From Kitasatospora sp. NBC_00240 (lineage in GTDB: Bacteria; Actinomycetota; Actinomycetes; Streptomycetales; Streptomycetaceae), in the NCBI RefSeq assembly GCF_026342405.1, contig NZ_JAPEMU010000001.1, positions 7,378,001-7,442,000 on the forward strand: a DNA stretch of 64,000 nt. Reading direction: 5' to 3'. Of the stretch, positions 1 through 10,150 are shown piece by piece. The notes below the pieces were generated by a model. That model saw only the letters and a list, made by a program, of their open reading frames with translations. It was not told where the DNA came from and made no database searches. How positions within the stretch are numbered: position 1 is the stretch's first letter; every line of letters begins with the position of its first letter. The position numbers were made by a program, and so were the translations under genes.

Positions 1-1
1 G

Positions 2-259
2 ATCGTCCGGGCGGCGCTGCGCAAGCACTACGCCGATCTGGCCCGGATGGAGGACGTGCTGCGTGCCGGCGCCCTGGACTGGACGGTGGTGCGCCCGCCC
101 CGGTTGACCGACAAGCCGCTGACCGCCGACTACCGGACGGCCTTCGACCGGAACATCCGCGGCGGGGCCTTCGCCTCCCGGGCCGACGTCGCCCATCTGA
201 TGCTGCGCGTCCTCGGCGAGCCGGAGAGCGTCGGGCACACCGTCGGCATCGCCAACTGA
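2..259 (+). CDS. NAD(P)-binding oxidoreductase (NmrA-like SDR), 3' end only
   Basis: The reading frame is open from the first base of the window, so the gene starts upstream. The last 85 residues are visible. They contain the stretch RAGALDWTVVRPPRLTD, typical of the C-terminal substrate side of atypical short-chain dehydrogenases (NAD(P)H-binding, NmrA-like), followed by a RADVAHLMLRVLGEP segment that is also typical of that family. The Rossmann fold and the TGxxGxxG motif would be upstream and cannot be checked. Substrate unknown. A 26-bp perfect palindrome about 160 bases downstream may end its transcript. Confidence 0.75.
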   Translation: MVRAALRKHYADLARMEDVLRAGALDWTVVRPPRLTDKPLTADYRTAFDRNIRGGAFASRADVAHLMLRVLGEPESVGHTVGIAN

Positions 260-417
260 CCCGGGAGTCGGGTGATTTCGGCTCGCAGCGAAGCCCGCTC
301 CAGCAGCAGAACGAGTATTCGGAGGTTCCCGCACTCCTGGCTGCCCCGCCTGGGCGCCCTGAAGGGCAGGGGCCCGGCGCTACGGGGTGGAGCGAAATTC
401 TCGATGACCGAGCGTCA

Positions 418-443
418 CCCCGGGCGGGCCGGCCCGCCCGGGG
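418..443. terminator. GC-rich perfect palindrome, likely terminator of the first gene
   Basis: CCCCGGGCGGGCC followed immediately by its reverse complement, 13-bp arms with no spacer. It sits about 160 bases after the stop of the first gene. There is no T-tract, as is usual for high-GC actinomycete hairpins. Confidence 0.45.
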
Positions 444-475
444 CCACCGGTCGAACCGACGCAATACCGGGCACC

Positions 476-496
476 CTGTTGACGGAGTGTCAACAG
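476..496. repeat. 8-bp inverted repeat upstream of the chitinase promoter
   Basis: Arms CTGTTGAC (476-483) and GTCAACAG (489-496) with a 5-base centre GGAGT. It lies about 40 bases upstream of the chitinase -35 box, so it could be an operator for a second regulator of the chitinase. No regulator gene is adjacent. Confidence 0.35.
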
Positions 497-535
497 AGTC
501 CCGCCCGCGTGCCGACCTGTCCTCCGGGATCGCCC

Positions 536-564
536 TTGACGCCAGGATTGGTCCAGTCCAATCT
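536..564 (+). promoter_or_regulatory. Chitinase promoter overlapped by a DasR-responsive element (dre)
   Basis: TTGACG (536-541) and CAATCT (559-564) are separated by 17 bases and resemble -35 and -10 boxes. The spacer and -10 region contain ATTGGTCCAGTCCAAT (547-562), which matches 12 of 16 positions of the known DasR operator ACTGGTCTAGACCACT and keeps its dyad. DasR is the GntR-family repressor of chitin and N-acetylglucosamine use in Streptomyces and is released by glucosamine phosphates. The 5' untranslated region would be about 300 bases, which is long, so a second promoter is possible. Confidence 0.7.
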
Positions 565-869
565 TTGGGTGCGGTGCCGCCGAGTCCCGCTCCGCCGAAG
601 TCGGTGGAGCGCCCGCCTCGGACGGTCCCGCACGCCCGCACCGCACCCGCACCACCGATCCACCGCAGCACCGCACCACCGCACCATCGCAAGCCCCGCG
701 TCGTCGCAGGGCCGCCCGGCGCCTCCACCCGAGGCGCCGCCGTACCGCGACGTCGCTCCGCGCGGGCCCCGCCTCACCGGGAGCCCGTCGCACCTCCATG
801 CCCGGGCTCCCCGCCGATCCATCCCGGGTCGCTGCACCGCCGGAAACCCCACTGTCCGGAGGACTGTCC

Positions 870-3194
<2,325 letters not shown>

Positions 3195-3217
3195 TCCCGG
3201 CGGCACCTCCGGCAGTA

Positions 3218-3257
3218 CCCCTGGCAGCACCCCCGGCACCGGGGGTGCTGCCAGGGG
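3218..3257 (+). terminator. Strong hairpin terminator after chitinase
   Basis: Perfect 18-bp stem (3218-3235 with 3240-3257) and a 4-base loop GCAC, 23 bases after the chitinase stop. No T-tract. Confidence 0.8.
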
Positions 3258-3311
3258 CCGGTCCCGGGCACGGGTCGGCGGCGTAGGCCCGCCGCGCCGG
3301 GCCGATCATGC

Positions 3312-3342
3312 TTGCCTTCGAGTGCACTCGAAGGTGCAGGCT
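3312..3342 (+). promoter_or_regulatory. MerR-type promoter of the aldo/keto reductase with a 20-bp perfect palindrome
   Basis: TTGCCT (3312-3317) and CAGGCT (3337-3342) are 19 bases apart, the over-long spacing characteristic of MerR-controlled promoters. The spacer is filled by CCTTCGAGTG/CACTCGAAGG (3315-3334), a perfect dyad with the AGTGCACT core seen in MerR-family sites that control aldo/keto reductases. The matching regulator is not encoded next to it. Confidence 0.6.
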
Positions 3343-3382
3343 GTCCCCGTACACCGGTCCCGTACCTGAAGGAGTATCAGTC

Positions 3383-4339
3383 ATGCGTAGCAGCACACTC
3401 GGGGCCGGCGGTCCCGAGGTCGGCGTGGTGGGTCTCGGCTGCATGGGCATGACCTGGGCCTACGACCCCAGCGGGCGCGACGATGCCACCTCCACCGGGG
3501 TGATCCGCGCCGCCCTCGATCTCGGGGTCACCCTGATCGACACGGCCGACGTCTACGGGCCTTACAGCAACGAGGAGCTGGTCGGCGCCGCGCTGGGCGG
3601 CGGGTACCGCGAGCGGGCCGTGCTGGCCACCAAGGTGGGCCTGGTGGTGAGCGACGGCGAGCGGCCGGTGGTCAACAACGGCCGCCCCGACCACATCCGC
3701 CGTTCGATCGACGAGAGCCTGCGCCGGCTGGGCACCGACCACGTCGACCTCTACCAGCTGCACCGGGTGGACCCGGAGGTGCCGATCGAGGAGAGCTGGG
3801 GCGCCCTGGCGGAGGTCGTGGCGGCCGGCAAGGCCCGACAGATCGGCCTGTCCGAGGTGAGCGTCGAGCAGATCGAGCGGGCGCGGGCCGTCCACCCGGT
3901 CGCCTCCGTGCAGTCCGAACTCTCGCTCTGGACACGGGACGCGCTCGCCGAGGTACTGCCCTACACCGAGGCGCACGGCATCGCGTTCCTGCCCTTCTCA
4001 CCGCTCGGCCGGGGGTTCCTGGCGGGCCGCTTCAGCTCCTCGGACGACCTGCCGGCCGACGACTTCCGCCGGGCGCTGCCGCGCTTCCAGCGGGAGGCGC
4101 TGGCGGCCAACCAGGCGATCGTGGCGGGGGTCGGGAGGATCGCCGACCGGCGCGGCGCCACGCCGGCCCAGGTCGCGCTCGCCTGGGTGCTGGCCCAGGG
4201 CCGGCTGGTGCTGCCGATCCCGGGCACCAAGACGCCCAAGTACCTGGCGGACAACGCGGCTTCGGCCGATCTGCTGCTCACCGCCGGGGACCTCGCCGAA
4301 CTGGACGGGCTGCCCGCACCCACCGGCACGCGGTACTGA
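3383..4339 (+). CDS. Aldo/keto reductase
   Basis: NADPH-dependent cytosolic carbonyl reductase of the AKR superfamily, 318 residues, usual length. Start at 3383 follows GGAG by 8 bases; an upstream ATG at 3308 lies inside the operator and is unlikely. The catalytic tetrad is visible: Asp in LIDTADVYGP, Tyr in the same block, Lys in VLATKVG and His in LYQLHRVD. The C-terminal coenzyme-binding loop LVLPIPGTKTPKYLADN is intact. It stands alone, separated from the chitinase by a terminator. The MerR-like promoter suggests induction by an electrophile or by redox stress; that is inference. Confidence 0.92.
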   Translation: MRSSTLGAGGPEVGVVGLGCMGMTWAYDPSGRDDATSTGVIRAALDLGVTLIDTADVYGPYSNEELVGAALGGGYRERAVLATKVGLVVSDGERPVVNNGRPDHIRRSIDESLRRLGTDHVDLYQLHRVDPEVPIEESWGALAEVVAAGKARQIGLSEVSVEQIERARAVHPVASVQSELSLWTRDALAEVLPYTEAHGIAFLPFSPLGRGFLAGRFSSSDDLPADDFRRALPRFQREALAANQAIVAGVGRIADRRGATPAQVALAWVLAQGRLVLPIPGTKTPKYLADNAASADLLLTAGDLAELDGLPAPTGTRY

Positions 4340-4347
4340 GCACCCGG

Positions 4348-4384
4348 CCGCCCGGGCCCCGGTGACTTCGCCGGACCCGGGCGG
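4348..4384. terminator. Bidirectional hairpin between convergent genes
   Basis: CCGCCCGGG (4348-4356) pairs with CCCGGGCGG (4376-4384). It lies between the stop of the plus-strand aldo/keto reductase and the stop of the minus-strand methyltransferase, nine bases before the latter. Confidence 0.55.
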
Positions 4385-4392
4385 CTCCCGGC

Positions 4393-5133
4393 TCAGGACA
4401 GTACGAGCAGGTCCATCCAGCTGGTGGCGGGGTGCCCCGGCGCTGCCGCGGCGGTGGCCCGCAGTCGGGCCATGCCGCGCTCGAACTCCTCGTCGGTGAG
4501 GCCGCGCAGCTTGGAGTCGGCGTCCCGGCGGATCCGGGCGGTGAAGGCGTCCAGGTCGGCGGCGCTCTCCTGGGGGACGGCGCGCAGGGCGGTCCGGGTG
4601 AACCCGGCGGTGGCGAAGGCCGCGCAGACCTGCTCGACGGTCGGGTACCCCTCGATCAGCCGCTCGGTCTCGGGGAAGAACCGCACCCGCAGGTCCCGGT
4701 CGGCGCGGCCGGGGAAGATGTTGCGGATCAGCACCGGGGCCCCGGGCTTCAGGGCCCGCCGCAGCTCCGCGGCGGCGGCCGCCAGGTCGGGCAGGTGGTG
4801 AACGACGGAGCCCAGCCAGGCGGCGTCCGCGCAGCCGTCCGGCACCGGGAGGGCGTCGGCGCGGCCGTCGAGGACGGTGATGCCGTCGGTCCGGGGGATC
4901 ATCGCGCGCATGGCCTCGGCCGGGTCGACGGCGAGCACCCGGACGCCGAACCAGTCGTGGAAGGCGGCGGCGAAGGCGCCCGTCCCGGCTCCGACGTCCA
5001 GCACCGTGCCGCCGGGGGCGAGGGCGGCCTCGTCGGCGATCGCCGCGCGCCAGGCGTCCAGCCCGGCCCGGGGGACCTCGCGGGCGATCCGGTAGTCCTC
5101 GGCGGTCTGTCTGTCGTAGGCGATCCCGGCCAT
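4393..5133 (-). CDS. Class I SAM-dependent methyltransferase
   Basis: 246 residues when started at the ATG at 5133, which has GAGGAC just upstream; a longer open frame to 5232 lacks support. Motif I TVLDVGAGTGAFA binds S-adenosylmethionine, followed by an acidic motif II (VLAVDPAEAM), and the VVHHLPDLAAAAAELRRALKPGAPVLIRN block typical of methyltransf_11/25 small-molecule methyltransferases. Substrate cannot be told. About 100 bases downstream of the GNAT gene on the same strand, so the two may be co-transcribed. Confidence 0.87.
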   Translation of the reverse strand: MAGIAYDRQTAEDYRIAREVPRAGLDAWRAAIADEAALAPGGTVLDVGAGTGAFAAAFHDWFGVRVLAVDPAEAMRAMIPRTDGITVLDGRADALPVPDGCADAAWLGSVVHHLPDLAAAAAELRRALKPGAPVLIRNIFPGRADRDLRVRFFPETERLIEGYPTVEQVCAAFATAGFTRTALRAVPQESAADLDAFTARIRRDADSKLRGLTDEEFERGMARLRATAAAAPGHPATSWMDLLVLS

Positions 5134-5239
5134 GGGTCCTCGGTCTCTCGATGGTTTCTCGACGGGGTGGGGGCGGTCCTGCAGCTGTGCCCGGCCGCGG
5201 CCGGCGGCCGGGGCAGGGGCCGGTCGGGGCAAGGTCCGG

Positions 5240-5842
5240 TCAGGACGTGGCGCGGGCCTGGATCCAGATCATCTTGCGGCCGGTCTCGCCGGGCGCGGTG
5301 ACCGGGGCGGCGTCGGTCCGGTCCAGCCGGTAGCCGAGTCTGCGCGGGACGGCGGCGCTGCGGGTGTTGGCCTCGTCGCAGTGGATCTCCGCGCGGGTGA
5401 TGCCGGGCAGGGCGAGCGCGGCAGCGGTCAGGGCCCGGGCGGCGGCGGTGGCCAGGCCCCGGCCGCCGTGTCCGGCGTCCGTCCAGTAGCCGATCTCCAG
5501 GACGCCCGGACCGATCCGGCCGTGCAGGCCGAACGCGCCCACCACGGCGGTGGGCTCGGTGTCGGGGGTGAGCACGTACAGGAAGTCGGTGCCGGCCTGC
5601 CAGGCGGTGTCGCCGGCCCGGACCATCGCCAGGGTGGCCTCCGGGGCGGGGGCGTGGTCGGCCCAGGGCATCCACGGGTGCAGGTGGTCGAGGTTGGCCC
5701 GCACCAGCGCGTTGAGCGCCGGTGCGTGGGCGTCCGTGCGACGGTGCAGGGAGTATCCGTCGGCGACGGTCAGCAGCTCGGGCGGTCGGGCGGTAGTGGT
5801 CTGAACCAAGGTCTGGACCACTGTCTGGGGCGTTCGGCTCAT
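5240..5842 (-). CDS. GNAT N-acetyltransferase, RimJ/RimL type
   Basis: 200 residues. Acetyl-CoA-dependent acyltransferase with the RimJ/RimL pattern: N-terminal NALVRANLDHLHPWMPW, central TAVVGAFGLHG strand, GYWTDAGHGGRGLATAAARAL (motif A, acetyl-CoA pyrophosphate loop), and EIHCDEANTRSAAVPRRLGY (motif B). These enzymes acetylate N-terminal amines of ribosomal proteins or small molecules; this one's substrate is unknown. Upstream on the same strand of the methyltransferase. Confidence 0.88.
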   Translation of the reverse strand: MSRTPQTVVQTLVQTTTARPPELLTVADGYSLHRRTDAHAPALNALVRANLDHLHPWMPWADHAPAPEATLAMVRAGDTAWQAGTDFLYVLTPDTEPTAVVGAFGLHGRIGPGVLEIGYWTDAGHGGRGLATAAARALTAAALALPGITRAEIHCDEANTRSAAVPRRLGYRLDRTDAAPVTAPGETGRKMIWIQARATS

Positions 5843-5894
5843 GGCCGCGAGTATCCCGCTCCACCCGGGCCGCCGACCAGCGGATTTCCCGGGG

Positions 5895-6569
5895 TCAGAG
5901 GCGGACCAGGATCTCGTCCAGCTCCTTGCGGTGCAGGTCCGGGACGCGCGCCCCCGCCGCCGGGTAGCCGACCGGGATCACGTACGCGGCCCGCTCCTCG
6001 GCGGGGCGCTCGCAGACCTCGCCCAGGAACTTCATCGGGCTCGGGGTGTGGGTCAGGGTCGCCAGCCCGGCCTGGTGCAGGCAGGCCAGCAGCAGGCCGA
6101 CCGAGATGCCCACCGACTCCTTGGTGTAGTACGGGCGCGGGCTCCGCGGCCCCTTGTGCACCTCGAAGACCACGATCACGGCGGGGGCGTCCTCCAGGAA
6201 CGGCTTCTGCCAGTCGGTGCCGATCGGCGCCAGCGCGGCCAGCCACTCGGCCGAGGCCCGGTGGGTGTAGAACTCGCGCTCCTCCGCCTCGGCGGCCTCC
6301 CGCAGCCGCCGCTTGCGCTCCGGATCGGTGATCACCACGAACCGCCACGGCTGGACGTGCGCGCCGCTGGGCGCGGTGGACGCCGTCCGGACCGCCCACT
6401 CCAGCACGCCGTCCGGGATCGGCCGGGTCGAGTAGTCGCGGACGGTCCGGCGCCGGGCCATCACGTCGTGGAAGGACCTGCTGCGTGCCTCGGCCTCGTG
6501 GGCGGGCACGGTCATGGGGCGGTGCGGGACGCTCGGGTAGGACGTCCCGGCCGCATCGATGTCAACCAT
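5895..6569 (-). CDS. Nitroreductase-fold flavoprotein resembling iodotyrosine deiodinase
   Basis: 224 residues from ATG 6569; ATG 6515 is an alternative and neither has a good ribosome site. FMN-binding nitroreductase signatures RRRTVRDYSTRPIP and TAPSGAHVQPWRF are present. Unlike generic nitroreductases, it lines up along its whole length with vertebrate iodotyrosine deiodinase. The lid residues that grip the halotyrosine zwitterion are conserved by position: Glu97 and Tyr101 (EREFY) and Lys122 (WQK), matching E/Y/K of the animal enzyme. The C-terminal PVGYPAAGARVPDLHRKELDEI block also corresponds. A reductive dehalogenase of halogenated tyrosine is therefore plausible; activity on other nitro or quinone substrates cannot be excluded. 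Confidence 0.85.
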   Translation of the reverse strand: MVDIDAAGTSYPSVPHRPMTVPAHEAEARSRSFHDVMARRRTVRDYSTRPIPDGVLEWAVRTASTAPSGAHVQPWRFVVITDPERKRRLREAAEAEEREFYTHRASAEWLAALAPIGTDWQKPFLEDAPAVIVVFEVHKGPRSPRPYYTKESVGISVGLLLACLHQAGLATLTHTPSPMKFLGEVCERPAEERAAYVIPVGYPAAGARVPDLHRKELDEILVRL

Positions 6570-6628
6570 GGTGGCCAGCACAGCACATGACGGCCCGTCG
6601 GCGGAAGGGCGCGGACGCCCCCGCCCGG

Positions 6629-8266
6629 TCAGCTCTCGTGGACCAGACCACCGCTGACTTCGAGCCGCCGGTTGACGGTCACCGCCTCCAGCATCCGCCG
6701 GTCGTGGGTGACCAGCAGCAGCGTCCCGGTGTAGGAGGAGAGGGCCGACTCCAGCTGCTCGATCGCGGGCAGGTCCAGGTGGTTGGTCGGCTCGTCCAGC
6801 ACCAGCAGGTTCACGCCCCGGGCCTGCAGCAGGGCCAGTGCGGCCCTGGTCCGCTCGCCGGGGGAGAGGGTCGCCGCCGGGCGGGTCACATGGAACGCCT
6901 TCAGCCCGAACTTGGCGAGCAGGGTGCGGACCTCCTCCGGGGTGAGCTCCGGCACCGCGGCCTCGAAGGCCGCCGAGAGCGGCTCGCCGCCGAGGAACAG
7001 CCCGCGCGCCTGGTCGACCTCGCCGACCACCACGCCGGAGCCCAGCGAGGCGCTGCCGCCGTCCAGTTCGAGCCGGCCGAGCAGGGCGGCCAGCAGGGTC
7101 GACTTGCCGGCGCCGTTCGCGCCGGTGATGGCGACCCGGTCGGCCCAGTCGATCTGCAGGTCCACCGGGCCGAAGCCGAAGTCGCCGCGCTTCACGGTGG
7201 CCCCGCGCAGGGTGGCGACCACCGAACCGGAGCGCGGCGCGGCGGCGATCTCCATCCGCAGCTCCCACTCCTTCCGGGGCTCCTCCACCACGTCCAGCCG
7301 CTCGATCATCCGCTGGGTCTGCCGAGCCTTGGCGGCCTGCTTCTCGGTGGACTCCGACCGCATGTTGCGGCCGATCTTGTCGTTGTCGCTGGACTTGCGG
7401 CGCGCGTTGCGCACGCCGTTCTCCATCCAGCCGCGCTGCATCCGGGCCCGCGACTCCAGGCCGGCCTTGGTGTCGGCGTACTCCTCGTAGTCCTCGCGGG
7501 CGTGCCGGCGGGCCACCGCCCGCTCCTCCAGGTAGGCGTCGTAGCCGCCGCCGTAGAGGTTGACCTGCTGCTGGGCGAGGTCCAGCTCCAGCACCCGGGT
7601 GACGGTGCGGGCCAGGAACTCACGGTCGTGGCTGATCACCACGGTGCCCGCGCGCAGGCCCTTGACGAAGGCCTCCAGCCGGTCCAGGCCGTCCAGGTCC
7701 AGGTCGTTGGTGGGCTCGTCGAGCAGGAACAGGTCGTAGCGGGAGAGCAGCAGCGAGGCCAGTCCGGCGCGGGCGGCCTGGCCGCCGGAGAGTGCCGTCA
7801 TCGGCAGGTCCAGGCCGACCTTCAGCCCGAGCGAGTCGGCGACCTCCTCGGCCCGCTCCTCCAGGTCCGCGCCGCCGAGGTCCAGCCAGCGGTCCAGGCT
7901 CACCGCGTACGCGTCGTCGGCCCCGGCACGCCCCTCCACCAGGCCCTCGGTCGCCGCGTCCAGCGCCGCCTGCGCGGCCGCCACGCCCGTCCGGCGGGCC
8001 AGGAAGTCCCGGACCGACTCGCCCGCGCGCCGCTCCGGCTCCTGCGGGAGGTGCCCGACGTTGGCGGACGGCGGGCTGAGCCTGAGCGAGCCGCCCTCCG
8101 GCGTGTCCAGCCCGGCCATCAACCGCAGCAACGTCGACTTGCCGGCGCCGTTGGCCCCGACCAGCCCGATCACGTCGCCCGGGGCGACGACCAGGTCCAG
8201 GCCGGAGAAGAGGGTGCGGTCGCCGTGGCCGGCGCTGAGGTCTTTGACTACGAGAGTGGCGCTCAT
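6629..8266 (-). CDS. ABC-F family ATPase (translation factor or ribosome protection type)
   Basis: 545 residues, no membrane segments, two tandem ATP-binding cassettes. First domain: Walker A GANGAGKST, signature LSGGQAARAG, Walker B LFLLDEPTNDLD. Second domain: Walker A GANGAGKST, signature LSPGERTRAAL, Walker B LLVLDEPTNHLD. The inter-domain linker (about 230-330) is rich in Arg, Lys and Glu, as in ABC-F proteins where it reaches the ribosomal P-site tRNA. ABC-F proteins act on the ribosome (EttA/Uup-type, or antibiotic target protection of the Msr/Lsa/Vga type) and do not transport. Which role applies cannot be told. Monocistronic. Confidence 0.92.
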   Translation of the reverse strand: MSATLVVKDLSAGHGDRTLFSGLDLVVAPGDVIGLVGANGAGKSTLLRLMAGLDTPEGGSLRLSPPSANVGHLPQEPERRAGESVRDFLARRTGVAAAQAALDAATEGLVEGRAGADDAYAVSLDRWLDLGGADLEERAEEVADSLGLKVGLDLPMTALSGGQAARAGLASLLLSRYDLFLLDEPTNDLDLDGLDRLEAFVKGLRAGTVVISHDREFLARTVTRVLELDLAQQQVNLYGGGYDAYLEERAVARRHAREDYEEYADTKAGLESRARMQRGWMENGVRNARRKSSDNDKIGRNMRSESTEKQAAKARQTQRMIERLDVVEEPRKEWELRMEIAAAPRSGSVVATLRGATVKRGDFGFGPVDLQIDWADRVAITGANGAGKSTLLAALLGRLELDGGSASLGSGVVVGEVDQARGLFLGGEPLSAAFEAAVPELTPEEVRTLLAKFGLKAFHVTRPAATLSPGERTRAALALLQARGVNLLVLDEPTNHLDLPAIEQLESALSSYTGTLLLVTHDRRMLEAVTVNRRLEVSGGLVHES

Positions 8267-8341
8267 GATGCCCCGATCCTATCGGGGGCGCCGCCCTGCT
8301 CCCCGGGCCCGGACCGGGCGGTGGCCGGCGGTGACGCAGCG

Positions 8342-8380
8342 CGACGGCCCCGGGCCGCCGTGCGGGGCCCGGGGCCGTCG
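8342..8380 (-). terminator. Hairpin terminator of the secreted protease
   Basis: Perfect 15-bp stem (8342-8356 with 8366-8380), 9-base loop, 30 bases beyond the protease stop on the minus strand and upstream of the ABC-F gene. Confidence 0.7.
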
Positions 8381-8409
8381 TGGGTGCTGCGGGTGTCAGC
8401 TCGCCGGCG

Positions 8410-9654
8410 TCACTTCTTCGACATGAAGTCCAGCGCGTGCGCGGCCACGTCGTCCAGGTAGGGGCCGGCCTGCCAGCCGCCCTCGTCGTTGCCGATCGAG
8501 GTGTTGCTGACCAGGGCGGGCTTGCCGTCCTTGGTGCTGAACCAGCCGCCACCGCTGCTGCCGCCGGTGTTGCTGCAGCCGACGGTGAGCAGCGGCGGAC
8601 GGCTCGCGTCCTTGGAGAGCCGGACCGGCTTGCCGCCGGCGCAGGTCTCCAGCTCGAAGCCGTCGTACGGGTCGGCCGCGGGGTAGCCGTAGGTGTTGAT
8701 GCTCAGCTGGTCGCGCGGGGCGTTGAACCAGACCGGGACGGAGCCGCCGACGGTCTCCTCCAGCGACTTGCCGCCCGCCTTGGGGTTGGCCACCTTGATG
8801 ATCGAGAAGTCGTAGTGGATCGACCCGTTGAGCGCGCCCTCGGGCTCCGCCTCGCCCGCCCACTGCGGGGAGACGATGGCGCCGACCGTGCCCCACTCGC
8901 CGTACGGCTCGGCCTGCTCGATGGCGCCCTTCTTGCCGCCGCTGAGGGCCGCGGTGCTGTTGAAGGCCGGGGCGAACATGATGTTCTCGTGGTACCCGGC
9001 GCCCTTGCCCTCGTGGGTGCAGTGGCCGGCCGTCCACACCAGGTTGCTCTTGCCCGGGTGCGCCGGGTCGGAGATCACGGTGCCGGAGCAGACGTAGTCC
9101 TTGCCGCCGGACTGGAAGAAGATCTTGCCGTTGACGTGGAACGGCTTGGCGAACGGGTGCGCGACGGGCTTCGCCTCGATCCGGGCGGGCCGCGGGTCGT
9201 TGCCGCCGTCGGCGGGCTTGGCGCTGGGCTTCGCGCTGGGCTGGCCGCTCGGCTGCCCGGTCGGCTTGGCGCTCGGGACCGGCGCGTCCGGTGCCTGCGT
9301 CGGCGGCTTGGCGTCGAGCATCCGCTGGATGTTCCAGTAGCCCGCGATGGCCGGCTTGACCACGTTCTGCTGGGCCCACTTGTCCCAGTCCTCGAACTTC
9401 CAGCTCTTCAGCTCGTCGAGGGTCGGCAGGTGCAGCGCGGCGGCGGCCCCGGCCCCGCCCGGGGTGCCGGCGGCGGACGCGGGCGGCGGTCCGTCCGGAA
9501 CGGGCTCGCTGTTCTCCGGGCCGCAGGCGGCGGCCGCCAGCAGGGTCAGCGCGGCGACGGACGTGGTGAGCGCGGCGCGGGCGGTGCGGGCGCCACGGCC
9601 GGTGCGGGCGCTCTTCGCATGCTGGTCGCGGGCAGCACGAAATACAGGTGACAC
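8410..9654 (-). CDS. Secreted trypsin-like serine protease, probable lipoprotein
   Basis: 414 residues from the GTG at 9654, which follows a GGGGGA ribosome site; the open frame upstream is not supported. Basic N-terminus, then a hydrophobic segment ending LLAAAACGPE, which could be a weak lipobox (lipidated Cys) or a Sec signal. A Pro/Ala/Gly/Lys-Pro rich linker (SAKPTGQPSGQPSAKPSAKP region) precedes the chymotrypsin-fold domain. The catalytic triad is visible: His in VWTAGHCTHEG, Asp in HYDFSIIKV, Ser in GGSSGGGW, with Cys pairs (GCSN, ETCAG) for disulfides. Resembles the V8/glutamyl-endopeptidase-like S1 proteases common in Streptomyces. Substrate unknown. Confidence 0.9.
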   Translation of the reverse strand: MSPVFRAARDQHAKSARTGRGARTARAALTTSVAALTLLAAAACGPENSEPVPDGPPPASAAGTPGGAGAAAALHLPTLDELKSWKFEDWDKWAQQNVVKPAIAGYWNIQRMLDAKPPTQAPDAPVPSAKPTGQPSGQPSAKPSAKPADGGNDPRPARIEAKPVAHPFAKPFHVNGKIFFQSGGKDYVCSGTVISDPAHPGKSNLVWTAGHCTHEGKGAGYHENIMFAPAFNSTAALSGGKKGAIEQAEPYGEWGTVGAIVSPQWAGEAEPEGALNGSIHYDFSIIKVANPKAGGKSLEETVGGSVPVWFNAPRDQLSINTYGYPAADPYDGFELETCAGGKPVRLSKDASRPPLLTVGCSNTGGSSGGGWFSTKDGKPALVSNTSIGNDEGGWQAGPYLDDVAAHALDFMSKK

Positions 9655-10150
9655 GAGATCATTTCCCCCTTGGACTCCCCGAACGGCCTCAGGCCGCCGG
9701 TACAGCAGCAGGGAGTCTCCCACGTCGCGTTCCGGCCACCGACAGGCACCCCCCGGTTCGTCCACCCGGTCCGGTGGCCGGTGACGCGAACGATCCGCGC
9801 CGACGCGGGGCAGCCCGGGGACGGCCTTCGGCGGGCGCCTGCCGGAAATCCGGTTGCGGGTCGACGGAAGCCTCTCGTACCGTGGAACGCGTTGCCCCCG
9901 CCGGAACAGGAGAAGGCCGTTGCTCTACTGAGGTCCTGAGACACCGCCCCCGCGCCCTCGAAGAGCGCGGCGCGCGAGCGTGCGACCCCAGTGGTGAGCC
10001 GGCCCCGTAGGCCCAGGCAGCTCCGTCGACCCGGCCCGGCCGGCCGTCGCGGCATCCCCGTCGTACCCCGCCGCACCATGTCGTGCCCGCGGTGTCTCCC
10101 CGTGTTGCTACCTCCACCACCACCCCCAGCAACCAACCGGGAGGCCGACC
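9655..10150. other. Intergenic region, divergent promoters and long leader of the second ABC-F gene
   Basis: About 500 bases between divergent genes. A plausible plus-strand promoter is TTGCGG (9854-9859), 18 bases, TACCGT (9878-9883), which would give the ABC-F gene a leader of about 260 bases. In that leader an AGGAGAAGG (9907-9915) is followed by a tiny possible frame TTG CTC TAC TGA. The last 70 bases contain a tract that would encode several consecutive prolines (10108-10130) in a frame that overlaps the ABC-F start. No larger gene has coding bias here. Confidence 0.4.

Larger units (their letters stand above)
260..869. other. Intergenic region with chitinase control elements
   Basis: No convincing gene in these 610 bases. 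Reading left to right it holds a perfect 26-bp GC palindrome (418-443), an inverted repeat with 8-bp arms CTGTTGAC/GTCAACAG (476-496), and a promoter overlapped by a DasR-like operator (536-564). The stretch from 600 to 860 is C-rich on the plus strand and open in several frames, but has no codon bias or ribosome site that would support a gene. Confidence 0.6.
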
